Shown in pieces: positions 9,086 through 17,292 of a DNA stretch of 64,000 bases. The DNA is from Bdellovibrionales bacterium GWA2_49_15. Lineage in GTDB: Bacteria > Bdellovibrionota > Bacteriovoracia > Bacteriovoracales > Bacteriovoracaceae. Location: positions 62,001-126,000 of the forward strand of contig MEPP01000026.1 in the NCBI GenBank assembly GCA_001769855.1, read 5' to 3'. The stretch's first letter is position 1; the number at the start of each line of letters is the position of its first letter. Position numbers and translations under genes: made by a program. The notes below the pieces were generated by a model. It did not search any database, was not told where the DNA came from, and saw only the letters and a program-made list of their open reading frames with translations.

Positions 9086-9568
9086 ATGAGTTTGGAAAAG
9101 TTTATGAAAAAAGATTTCGTCATGGTTCCCGCGACATCATCTCTTGTCGAAGTCGCCAAGGTTATGCTGGAACGGCACGTTGGGGATGTCATTATTTCAA
9201 GAACAAAAAACGGAAAGGCCGAGGTTAGGGAGGACGTCATCGGTATCGTTACCGATAGGGATTTGGTGCTGGAATTTGCCAAGAAGGGAAAATTGGACCC
9301 TAGTCGAAAGGCAGGGGAATTTGCGAAGGGAAAACTTACGTTGGCATCCTTAAGCGATGGTTTGGGGGCCGCGATTGAAAAGATGAACAAAAATGGTGTG
9401 CGTAGGGTCCCTGTCGTCGATGCCGACAAGAAAGTAGTCGGAATTTTATGTGCCGATGATTGTATGGAGATCTTGGGATTAGAGATGAGCTCCTTAACCG
9501 GAATTATGAAAAATGCTTTGAAAAATGAAAAAAAACATTCTGTACCATCAAGACTCAAGGCCGTTTGA
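9086..9568 (+). CDS. CBS-domain protein
   Basis: 160 residues made almost only of a CBS pair: CBS1 about 3-75 with IGIVTDRDLV, CBS2 about 78-130 with VRRVPVVDADKKVVGIL. Pairs of this type (Bateman modules) bind adenosine nucleotides such as AMP or ATP and act as energy sensors, usually on a partner protein. A short basic tail (131-160) is unique. A GAAAGGAG ribosome site precedes the ATG at good spacing. It appears monocistronic, with its own promoter and a terminator just downstream. Confidence 0.92.
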   Translation: MSLEKFMKKDFVMVPATSSLVEVAKVMLERHVGDVIISRTKNGKAEVREDVIGIVTDRDLVLEFAKKGKLDPSRKAGEFAKGKLTLASLSDGLGAAIEKMNKNGVRRVPVVDADKKVVGILCADDCMEILGLEMSSLTGIMKNALKNEKKHSVPSRLKAV

Positions 9569-9587
9569 AATTTTTTTGAGTGAGGGA

Positions 9588-9614
9588 AGAGCGGAGAAGC
9601 AAATCCGCTCTTTT
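9588..9614 (+). terminator. Rho-independent terminator after the CBS gene
   Basis: An 8-bp perfect stem AGAGCGGA / TCCGCTCT (9588-9595 and 9604-9611) with an 8-base loop is followed by a short T-run on the + strand. The T-run runs into the stop codon of the convergent gene, so the site mainly serves the CBS gene. Confidence 0.6.
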
Positions 9615-10113
9615 AATATCGGCGTTTCATTTTATCCTCATCAACCAGGGCAGGAATTCCTGTTCCACTCCAGGTGATGGTTTTATAGGAAGTATCGCCG
9701 GATTTTTTGAACTGGATATCAACTCCGATAAGGACGTTAAAATTTCCCTGTGCCGCCAGGAATGCCAGTCTTAGAAGTGTTTCCTTGCGATCAGCACAAT
9801 TCTCAACCGTGACAGGTTCTTCTGTGCTTTGAATAAGTCGATACTCTTTGGACTGACCGATCAGGTAAACAAAAACATTCTTGGCCCTCTCCACGGTTTC
9901 ATTATAAGTATCAAGCTCGGGACCAACCTTATCGTTAAAACAAGGGATGCAGTAAACACTGTGAGCAAACTCTTGGGGAATTTTTTTTAACAGCGAAAAG
10001 CTATCTTCCTGCAGGAACTGGGCGCATTTTTTGCAGATCAGCTCCTGACAAAGACCACAATGGAATGTGGCCTTGGGATTTTTACAGGTAGTGCATACGT
10101 TTAAGACTTTCAT
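9613..10113 (-). CDS. Zinc-finger protein with a YbjQ-like C-terminal region
   Basis: 166 residues. The N-terminal third holds four cysteine pairs or near-pairs (CTTC, CGLC, CKKC, CIPC) in a B-box-like or double zinc-ribbon layout, about 7-60. The C-terminal part, with AFLAAQGNFNVLIGVDIQF and an ITWSGTGIP end, resembles the YbjQ/heavy-metal-binding fold in style. I do not know a named family with this fusion. There is no signal peptide, so it is cytoplasmic. It is convergent with the CBS gene and lies 38 bases upstream of nothing obvious on its own strand other than the phosphoesterase gene, which it follows. Confidence 0.65.
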   Translation of the reverse strand: MKVLNVCTTCKNPKATFHCGLCQELICKKCAQFLQEDSFSLLKKIPQEFAHSVYCIPCFNDKVGPELDTYNETVERAKNVFVYLIGQSKEYRLIQSTEEPVTVENCADRKETLLRLAFLAAQGNFNVLIGVDIQFKKSGDTSYKTITWSGTGIPALVDEDKMKRRY

Positions 10114-10151
10114 AGGGAAGGGAATAGCACAGCTCGTAAAATTAAGGCAAG

Positions 10152-11276
10152 TTATTGTTTTGTCATGTCAATGAGATGCTCGTCGATGAGCGTCCGATCG
10201 CTGGAAAACGTTTTGATAACAATTTGCCGCTTTGTCACCTTTAACCAGGTGTAGGTCGCGGTTAATGACTTTGAAAATTTCTGGTAAGGGTTGCCTCCCA
10301 AGGACGGCATCCGGTACCAGGCGAAAGCTCCGGCCGTAATGTAGCTGATACCATTTTTCTCGCTGCGCTCATAGAGGTGGACGTCACCACTTAACATCAA
10401 AGGTACTTTGTATTTTTCAAGCAAGCGCACCAGAGTGACCTGAAGCTCCTGGGTTTCAGGCCTTCTTTTTTTGAAAATATTAGAAGTGAAGGCGGCATGA
10501 TGAGAGAGCAGGATAAGCGGTATCCCCTCGGCATCTGCCCTTTGCAATTCCCTTTCTAAAAAGATCCATTGCTCGGCACGGGCCGTAGTTGTTAAGCGGT
10601 TAAAATTTGAGTTGAAGATGAGAATCTTGCACTGGGGAAAAGTTAAGAGATGGCCGTACCATGGAGACGATTTTCCAGTTAAATATTTTTCAAAGGGAGG
10701 GGGACCTTGAACTAAATTTAGGGACTGATATTCGTGATTGCCGATGGCGGAAATTAAAGGACTCGGCGAGACCGCTTGAGAGGTCGCTTGAAAAAACTCT
10801 TCCCACTCTTCGATTTTTCCACCCTTATGCACAACATCTCCGCCGTGCAGCAGAAAATGTATTTTTCCGTACTCCCAACTCTTTGAGAGAACAGAGCGGA
10901 GTTTTTCCTGGTTTGAATATGAATTGTGGGTATCGCTTAGAAAGCCGAGGTAAATGGGCGATGAATCCTCGCAGGGAATTTCGGGAATGACCTGTGAAAA
11001 TATTTGCTTTCCCGATCTCTGATCTTTAACTTCCACTTGCATGCTTTTCCCACATGAAAACTTTCCTACGGGCAAATTCAAAAGTTGCTCTTTTTGGAAC
11101 AAGATGGGGATATTGTTTACAACTATTGGGTTGGAAGTTTTGAGCTTAAGTTTTAGGTAAACCTCATTATCTTCAGATATCACGGTGTAAGGGAAAATTA
11201 TAAAAAGAGACTCTGGGCCCTGCTGGACGGGAGTTGCGCAACTGATCAGAATTAAAAATAAGACAAATTTCTTCAA
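10152..11276 (-). CDS. Metallophosphoesterase lipoprotein
   Basis: 374 residues. A lipoprotein signal peptide ends at the lipobox LISC (Cys13). After a beta-rich N-terminal region (20-120) comes a calcineurin-type phosphoesterase domain with the full dimetal motif set in order: SDTH, GGDVVH, GNHEY, SHH and GDVHLYE. These proteins hydrolyse phosphoesters outside the cytoplasm, often with a purple-acid-phosphatase-like fold; the substrate is unknown. The downstream zinc-finger gene is only 38 bases away on the same strand, so the two may be cotranscribed. Confidence 0.9.
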   Translation of the reverse strand: MKKFVLFLILISCATPVQQGPESLFIIFPYTVISEDNEVYLKLKLKTSNPIVVNNIPILFQKEQLLNLPVGKFSCGKSMQVEVKDQRSGKQIFSQVIPEIPCEDSSPIYLGFLSDTHNSYSNQEKLRSVLSKSWEYGKIHFLLHGGDVVHKGGKIEEWEEFFQATSQAVSPSPLISAIGNHEYQSLNLVQGPPPFEKYLTGKSSPWYGHLLTFPQCKILIFNSNFNRLTTTARAEQWIFLERELQRADAEGIPLILLSHHAAFTSNIFKKRRPETQELQVTLVRLLEKYKVPLMLSGDVHLYERSEKNGISYITAGAFAWYRMPSLGGNPYQKFSKSLTATYTWLKVTKRQIVIKTFSSDRTLIDEHLIDMTKQ

Positions 11277-11364
11277 GACGATCAGGATAACATTTTAATC
11301 AGATCTATAACTAGCATTAAATCATGCCTGCCTCTGTCGCAAAAGATTACTGTTTTATGTCAGT

Positions 11365-12396
11365 ATGAAAACAGAAATTCTTTTATTTTTATTGTTATTC
11401 TCTAGCAAAAGTCTGATGGCCTATGAATCCGTCAAATTTACTGGGATTAATTATATTTCTGAGGAACAGTTTTCGAGAGTGCTAAAAAGTCGTTATGACC
11501 TAATTCAAAAAAAGTGGAGCTTTCGTCCTGACAATACCATTGAGTTAGAGGCGTATTCTTTTGAAAAAAACGCTACAGAGCAGCTGTATAATTTTGAAAA
11601 CTCAACTCCTGCAGCCAGCAGCTTTTTTAATGAAGCTAAGGTCCAATATATTAACTGGGGATTGCCTGTTGGCTTCGCTCTTTATGGCGCTGTTTTTTGG
11701 GACTGGGGGCAGGTACACAACTTTAGAACCCGTGATGAGGGGTGGTTTGCCCGAGATACTTATGCCGGCGGGGCGGACAAGCTATCCCATGCTTACTATT
11801 CCTTCCTTGTGGATCGCATAAGTTACAACCTCTATCGGACGAATGGCCTCTCACACCAGTCGGCCTTGAAGTACTCATTTATTATGGCGACAGTGATCGG
11901 CCTCTTGATCGAAACCGGTGATGCCTTCAGCAACTTTGGATTTTCCATCGGCGATTTCATTAGTGACATCGTTGGCGCGGGACTGGGGCATCTGTTAAAT
12001 TCAAATGCATACCTGGATGAACTGATCGGATTTCAATTCTGGTGGCTGGATGAGTCTGCCTTGGACCAAAAGAAAACCGCCAATATATTCAGACAAGTCT
12101 CAGATTATAATCGGCAAAAATACATTTTAAATTTTCGGTTTGCAGCGATTCCTGCATTAAGGGAGTTTAAGCTTACGCGATATATAAATCTTGATTTGGG
12201 TTATTATACCAGAGGCTACAAATCCACAGTGCCTTCTCCTGAGGGGCCGGCGAGAACCCTGTATACCGGTGTCTCGCTCAATCTCACACAGCTTCTTCGT
12301 GATTTGTTTCCAAAAAGTGATTACGCCTATTATACTTCCAGCTTCTTTAAATATTATCAGGCCCCTTATACAGCAGTCGAAGTTGTGAAAAAATAA
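11365..12396 (+). CDS. DUF2279 (YfiM-like) secreted or outer-membrane-associated protein
   Basis: 343 residues with a signal peptide (about 1-19). The central part contains the DUF2279 hallmark GADKLSHAYYSFLVDR and the hydrophobic helix ETGDAFSNFGFSIGDFISDIVGAGLGHLL. The C-terminal third (about 245-343) is rich in aromatic, alternating residues (LDLGYYTRGYK, YTGVSLNLTQLL), suggesting short beta-barrel-like strands. DUF2279 has no assigned activity. A 30-bp perfect palindrome lies 25 bases after the stop codon. Confidence 0.8.
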   Translation: MKTEILLFLLLFSSKSLMAYESVKFTGINYISEEQFSRVLKSRYDLIQKKWSFRPDNTIELEAYSFEKNATEQLYNFENSTPAASSFFNEAKVQYINWGLPVGFALYGAVFWDWGQVHNFRTRDEGWFARDTYAGGADKLSHAYYSFLVDRISYNLYRTNGLSHQSALKYSFIMATVIGLLIETGDAFSNFGFSIGDFISDIVGAGLGHLLNSNAYLDELIGFQFWWLDESALDQKKTANIFRQVSDYNRQKYILNFRFAAIPALREFKLTRYINLDLGYYTRGYKSTVPSPEGPARTLYTGVSLNLTQLLRDLFPKSDYAYYTSSFFKYYQAPYTAVEVVKK

Positions 12397-12421
12397 GTTT
12401 TTCCTAGAACATATGCGGCCG

Positions 12422-12451
12422 AATGATTAAGCTTATATAAGCTTAATCATT
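12422..12451. repeat. Perfect 30-bp palindrome
   Basis: The left arm AATGATTAAGCTTAT is followed at once by its exact reverse complement. It sits between the DUF2279 gene and the NADAR gene, touching the TTGAGG ribosome site of the latter. No T-run follows on either strand, so it is a poor intrinsic terminator; an operator, or a hairpin affecting ribosome access, fits better. Confidence 0.75.
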
Positions 12452-12463
12452 TGAGGTTTTATC

Positions 12464-13153
12464 ATGAGAAAAATAATTATTTTTATCCTCTTTGTTCTTG
12501 TGCATGCCTGCGCACAGAATTCCAACAGGTCTGAGCAATCCCGCACATACCCTGACCATTGGTGGTCACCCATCAGTGACAAAAATCTCCCGAACTGGGA
12601 GATCTTGCCCGATGCTGGAGAAAAAAACAGGAGTGTTATATTATCGAAAAGGCATGAGCTGGGAATCTTATCCAATTTTGCGGCAACTCCATTTCAGCTA
12701 AGTGGAAAGCAATATGCCTCTGTCGAAGGATTATGGCAGTCGACGAAATATCCCGATCCGAAAATAAAAGATGACCCGAGATTTAAATGCAAACAGTTTA
12801 AGTTAACACGCACTCAGGTTGAGCAGCTCGTGAGTTTTGAAGCTAAGTCGGCCGGTGATCCGGGCAGTGCTTGTATGAAAGAACTGGGAATTGACTGGGT
12901 GAGCTTTGAGGGCAACAAGTTCGTCTACCGTTTGCCGGAACGCGGCCCGTACTTCGAATTAATTTACTCTGCCATGAAGGCCAAGCTGGAGCAAAATCCC
13001 CGTGTGAAGGAGGTCCTGCAGCAAACTCAAGGTCTGACCCTTTTACCCGATCATCATACAAAGACGGACGATCCGCCGGCCTGGCGCTATTTTGAAATTT
13101 GGCAGGAGATGCGCGATCAACTTCTTTTGAGCACTCTGCCCGTATTGAACTAA
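12464..13153 (+). CDS. NADAR-domain protein with an export signal (probable lipoprotein)
   Basis: 229 residues. Residues 1-16 form a signal peptide with a lipobox-like VHAC (Cys16). The NADAR (YbiA-like) domain follows at about 58-215, with LGILSNFAATPFQL, the YASVEGLWQ segment carrying the conserved Glu88, and a C-terminal NPxV...LLLST helix. NADAR proteins are N-glycosidases acting on phosphoribosyl or ADP-ribosyl linkages, known from riboflavin-pathway housecleaning and removal of ADP-ribose from guanine; these are normally cytosolic. Export of one is unusual. The ribosome site TTGAGG abuts the 30-bp palindrome. An alternative is an unrelated N-terminal hydrophobic anchor facing the cytoplasm. 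Confidence 0.85.
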   Translation: MRKIIIFILFVLVHACAQNSNRSEQSRTYPDHWWSPISDKNLPNWEILPDAGEKNRSVILSKRHELGILSNFAATPFQLSGKQYASVEGLWQSTKYPDPKIKDDPRFKCKQFKLTRTQVEQLVSFEAKSAGDPGSACMKELGIDWVSFEGNKFVYRLPERGPYFELIYSAMKAKLEQNPRVKEVLQQTQGLTLLPDHHTKTDDPPAWRYFEIWQEMRDQLLLSTLPVLN

Positions 13154-13180
13154 CATATCAGAAGTCAGAAAAAACAGCTT

Positions 13181-14038
13181 TTACTCAAAGGTCAGAATGG
13201 TATAAGCATCAAAAAGAACGGCGTAGGAATCGTAGACGCCCCATGACCATGCTCCGAACTTATGACAGGGAACGATATACTGATCATCCCAGTGATTAAG
13301 GACTAGCTGACAGCTATTTGTACCACGATTTAAAATGTCCGTGATCGTCACCCAGTGCAGCCCACGACTGCCGGGAGAGCGCAGAAGGGCAACAACCGGA
13401 CTACGTTTCACCTTTTCTCCGGAACCTCGACTGCGCGTGATCAGACCTTTGTGATTGAATTTTGGCGTGAGTCCGGCCTCGATCTTAGAGAGAAAATCAT
13501 TGTAGCTGGAGCCAACTTGAATTCTCCAGGTTCCACCAGGGCAGGCCGATTCCTCGTTAAAAATAGTATTCAACCCATTTTCCAGAGTGCCCGGCCTCAC
13601 ACCAGGAGTGACATCGCTCAAGAAACGATTGCTATACCAGTTGGGGTGTCCCGCCAGGCCGCAGTACATATAAAGGACATTGGAGGCGGCGGTCTGACCG
13701 CATTTTCCCTCATTTCCAAACCATCCTTCTGAATCAGGCTGCAGGAAGCTGACGGTTCCATCATCACAGCGACGCATGTTGAGATTTCTGAGCTCTTGCT
13801 CGTTTCTGATATGATTGTAGCTAACCTCACAGGCATCGGCATAATAGCTGGACCAGGAGTCACGATCGATCGTACCTTTTTCGCCGGTGCTTCTTCTTTC
13901 AGAAATGTTCTTCTGGGAAAATTTCTTGCCTGAGGCAATTTCACTGATGAAATCCGACCTGGACTGACCTTGCGCATAGGCATTTGCGGCAAAAGTCAGA
14001 CAACCTACCAGCACCAAATGCAGTTTCAACTTTAGCAT
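13181..14038 (-). CDS. Secreted protein, candidate papain/C39-like cysteine peptidase
   Basis: 285 residues with a signal peptide ending after AYA (22). The mature part has a plausible Cys-His-Asn/Asp triad in papain-like order: Cys113 in GKCGQTAASN (a helix start with Gln before it nearby), His228 in GLHWVTI and Asn248 or Asp251 in LNHWDDQY. This resembles C39-like peptidases and related transglutaminase-fold enzymes. Six further cysteines could form disulphides. A strong AAGGGGGGAAG ribosome site supports the start. Activity is inferred from residue spacing only. Confidence 0.65.
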   Translation of the reverse strand: MLKLKLHLVLVGCLTFAANAYAQGQSRSDFISEIASGKKFSQKNISERRSTGEKGTIDRDSWSSYYADACEVSYNHIRNEQELRNLNMRRCDDGTVSFLQPDSEGWFGNEGKCGQTAASNVLYMYCGLAGHPNWYSNRFLSDVTPGVRPGTLENGLNTIFNEESACPGGTWRIQVGSSYNDFLSKIEAGLTPKFNHKGLITRSRGSGEKVKRSPVVALLRSPGSRGLHWVTITDILNRGTNSCQLVLNHWDDQYIVPCHKFGAWSWGVYDSYAVLFDAYTILTFE

Positions 14039-14178
14039 TGCTTCCCCCCTTACCTGTTCCCAAAAAACAGGGCACCATAACAGCGCAATTTATGGGCATA
14101 AAGCTGAGTGAAAATTTTATAGGTGGAAAGCTGGCCTTGAGCTATGGTAAGTAACTTATTTTACATGAGGTTTTGACC

Positions 14179-15198
14179 ATGCAAACCAAGCTTTTTTCCT
14201 CTTTGCAAATTCGCGGACTCACATTGAAAAATAGAATCATGATGGCGCCCATGTGCCAATATTCGGCCATCGATGGTATCGCCAATAATTGGCATCTGGT
14301 GCACTTAGGTGCTCGCGCCGCAGGCGGGGTGGGGTTAATTATTGCCGAAGCAACAGGCGTCGTATCTGAGGGGAGAATTAGCAATGGCTGTCTGGCCTTA
14401 ACGAACCAGGCGCAGTGTGATGCTCTGAAACCAATGACCGCCTTTATTAAATCCCAACAGTCTATTCCCGCAATTCAATTGGCCCACTCAGGACGTAAAG
14501 GTCAAGGTGATTGGGAGCCGTATGCTCCAAGTCCTCTTGCTTTTTCCGAGCAATATAAAAGACCGCGAGAACTTCAGGGCCGGGAAATTTATAAGCTAGT
14601 TGAGGCTTTTGCTCACTCTGCCACCCTGGCCCTGGAAGCGGGATTTGAAGTGATAGAGGCCCACATGGCCCATGGTTATCTGATGCACCAGTTTCTCTCA
14701 CCGCTGACCAATGAAAGAAGCGATGAATTTGGTGGTTGTCTCGAGAATCGGATGAAATTTCCTTTACTCGTGGCCCAGGCATTGCGTGATGTTTGGCCTA
14801 AAAATTTGCCCGTTTTTGTGCGTATTTCCGCCACCGATTGGATGGAGGGTGGGTGGGACCTCGAGCAAAGCTTAGTGCTCTGCCAGGCCTTGAAAAAAAT
14901 TGGGATAGACTTTATTGATGTCTCTTCGGGTGGGACTGTGCCCAATGCTCTTGTTCCTGCTGCCCCTAATTTTCAAGTGCCTTTTGCAAAAGAAATTAAG
15001 CAAAAAGTCGGCATTCTCACTGGGGCAGTTGGTTTGATCACCAAGGCCGGACAGGCCGAAGAGATTTTAAAAAATCAGGAGGCCGATGCCATTTTGCTCG
15101 GGCGAGAGCTGCTGCGCGAACCATATTGGCCGATCAAAGCGGCCCAAGAATTAAAAGAGAGAGTGCCTTTTCCAAAGCAGTATGAACGGGCCTATTAG
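14179..15198 (+). CDS. NADPH:flavin oxidoreductase, Old Yellow Enzyme family (YqjM-like)
   Basis: 339 residues from the ATG at 14179, which has ATGAGG 8 bases upstream; an in-frame TTG two codons earlier is less likely. The TIM barrel shows YqjM-class features: MAPMCQYSA near the N-terminus (Cys and Tyr at the flavin), QLAHSGRKG, the HxxH-type EAHMAHGYLMHQFLSP and NERSDEFGG, RISATDW, and GAVGLI with the FMN phosphate-binding LGRELL. It would bind FMN and reduce activated alkenes with NADPH. It stands alone ahead of the glycogen operon. Confidence 0.93.
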   Translation: MQTKLFSSLQIRGLTLKNRIMMAPMCQYSAIDGIANNWHLVHLGARAAGGVGLIIAEATGVVSEGRISNGCLALTNQAQCDALKPMTAFIKSQQSIPAIQLAHSGRKGQGDWEPYAPSPLAFSEQYKRPRELQGREIYKLVEAFAHSATLALEAGFEVIEAHMAHGYLMHQFLSPLTNERSDEFGGCLENRMKFPLLVAQALRDVWPKNLPVFVRISATDWMEGGWDLEQSLVLCQALKKIGIDFIDVSSGGTVPNALVPAAPNFQVPFAKEIKQKVGILTGAVGLITKAGQAEEILKNQEADAILLGRELLREPYWPIKAAQELKERVPFPKQYERAY

Positions 15199-15315
15199 GT
15201 GCAGCGAGTTAGCAGCTTTTTCATTCACGATCTGACCTAGATTAATGCCTTCCACTGTATTAAATCAATAAATTTGTGCTTTCTAATACGTGCAAAATCA
15301 ATATACTTGCCGTCT

Positions 15316-17292
15316 ATGGTTATGGCATTTAAAGAGTGGTTGCATACGCATTCCAATGGGTCCTTTGCGATGGGAAGTTGGGACCGTGTGCCCCGCCGTA
15401 AGTACCATGGTCAGTGGATTTCCCGTGCTCTCGGGCGCGCCAATCCAGAGCATCTTTTGCTCGACATTCTTGAGAGGCATCTCGTCAGTGAGGGTCAGGA
15501 AGAACCGCTCGTCGATTTCGATTTTGGTCATGGCCCGGGCAATTCAGGTGTTTCACTTCTTCAATCGTTTACAGATAGACCTCATCCGCGCTGGATTTAT
15601 CTACTGAATAACGGTAAGTCCGAGCTAACCCGTACTTTTCGTTTTTTTACCGACAAGGGATGTGAAGGCATTGAATTTGAGTATGAGCTAAGTCCAAAGT
15701 CATCCCCCGTGGTGCTTTCCCTTGAGCCTCTGTTTACAATTAGAAATGTGCATGCGCTTGCACAGGAAAATTTAGCGCTTGATGGAACCATTGAAAAGAT
15801 TGGCAGGCCCAAAAAGGGGCAGGCCATGAGTTATTCTTTTAAGCCCTATGAGGATCTGGGGACTTTTAATCTTACTTTGAGTTGTGATCACGGGATGGAG
15901 CTGCTCGGAAACTGGTATCGAAATTTCTTTTATGTCGAAGAAGAGGAGCGGGGATATCCTGCCAAGGAAGACTGCTTTTGTCCCGCCCGCTTTCAAGTGA
16001 AGATGGCCCCTGAGACAAAATTCTCGTTGCGCTTTCTGCTTGTCGAAGAAAAAGAGAAAAGCAACAGCAACGATATTCGCAAGCACGGCAGCGCATCTCC
16101 GCAGCCATTGTCAGGCGAGCATTCCGATTTTTTTCATGCCCTTTCTCAGTCGCTGAACTCCTATGTCTACCAGGATTTTAAGCATCGTCAATTTGAAGGA
16201 GTGATCGCCGGCTATCCTTGGTTTTCGGCTTGGGCCCGAGACACCTTTATCTCTCTGCCGGGGATAAGTTTAAGCTGGAATGATCCCAAGCGTGCCATGC
16301 AGCTTCTGCAAAGTTGGGCGCCCAATGTTGAGCGGCAGCTCTTTGAAAAAAAATCTGAAGCGGCCATTCTTGATCTCAATTGCAGTGGCCTGGATTCACC
16401 TTTATTATGGGGGGCGGCCCTACGTTTTTTACTGGAAGAGCATCCGGTCAAAACACCCAAGAGTAGCCCACTGGCGCGAGAGTTGGTGGCGACGCTTGAA
16501 CGCTGGATATTGCTCTTTTTCCAAGGTGAATGTCCGCTTGTAGAAATCACTGACTTTGGCTTTTTCTGCAAGCGGGGAAGTTATGCCACGAGCTGGATGG
16601 ACGCGCGGGTTGATGGCGTTCCGGTAACTCCTCGGCATGGATATCCCATAGATATTAATGCTCTCTTTTTTGAAAACATGGATTTTCTACTGCGCAATCA
16701 CACTCAACTTAAAGCGGGCGCGGCGCGACTATTTAAAAACTATCTGGAAAAAGTGTGTGGCACTTATGCCGCGAATCTCTGGGTTGCCGAGCGCTCATTT
16801 ATCGGCGATGGACACGATGGCCTCAATCTCGATGGTTCACTACGGCCGAATCAATTGTGGGCCTTGCGTTCAAAATTTGAGATGTTTTCCCGAGAGCAAT
16901 CGCTGGCCAGCATGAAGCGTATCACGGAGGAGCTACTGACGCCCCTAGGACTACGCACTCTCTCCCCGGAGGACAGCCGTTATAAAGGCCAGTATCGAGG
17001 TGACCAAGCCACCCGCGATCACGCTTATCACCAGGGAACAGTCTGGCCTTGGCCTATTGGAATTTATACTGAAGCTGCCTTGAAATACTGGGAGGTTTCA
17101 AAGGTTAAGGCGACACTTGCGCCGGTTTTCGCCGCCCTTGAAAAGCATTTTTATGAGGAAGGGTGCATTGGACAAATTTCAGAAATCTTTGACGGAAACC
17201 AACCGTATACTTTACGTGGAGCACCTGCGCAGGCGTGGAGCGTAGCTGAAACCTTAAGGGCATTATGGCTGATCGAAAACTTAAAGTCTTAA
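15316..17292 (+). CDS. Glycogen debranching enzyme (amylo-alpha-1,6-glucosidase, archaeal/bacterial type)
   Basis: 658 residues from ATG 15316; ATG 15322 or TTG 15274 are possible since no ribosome site marks any of them. The N-terminal domain begins with the family pattern EWLHTHSNGSFAMGS...RRKYHG; the C-terminal (alpha/alpha)6 domain (about 270-655) contains YPWFSAWARDTFIS, DGLNLDGSLRPNQLWAL and YHQGTVWPWPIGIYTEAAL, the catalytic-domain signatures. The enzyme removes alpha-1,6 branch stubs from glycogen. First gene of a four-gene operon; it overlaps the next gene by 28 bases. Confidence 0.92.
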   Translation: MVMAFKEWLHTHSNGSFAMGSWDRVPRRKYHGQWISRALGRANPEHLLLDILERHLVSEGQEEPLVDFDFGHGPGNSGVSLLQSFTDRPHPRWIYLLNNGKSELTRTFRFFTDKGCEGIEFEYELSPKSSPVVLSLEPLFTIRNVHALAQENLALDGTIEKIGRPKKGQAMSYSFKPYEDLGTFNLTLSCDHGMELLGNWYRNFFYVEEEERGYPAKEDCFCPARFQVKMAPETKFSLRFLLVEEKEKSNSNDIRKHGSASPQPLSGEHSDFFHALSQSLNSYVYQDFKHRQFEGVIAGYPWFSAWARDTFISLPGISLSWNDPKRAMQLLQSWAPNVERQLFEKKSEAAILDLNCSGLDSPLLWGAALRFLLEEHPVKTPKSSPLARELVATLERWILLFFQGECPLVEITDFGFFCKRGSYATSWMDARVDGVPVTPRHGYPIDINALFFENMDFLLRNHTQLKAGAARLFKNYLEKVCGTYAANLWVAERSFIGDGHDGLNLDGSLRPNQLWALRSKFEMFSREQSLASMKRITEELLTPLGLRTLSPEDSRYKGQYRGDQATRDHAYHQGTVWPWPIGIYTEAALKYWEVSKVKATLAPVFAALEKHFYEEGCIGQISEIFDGNQPYTLRGAPAQAWSVAETLRALWLIENLKS

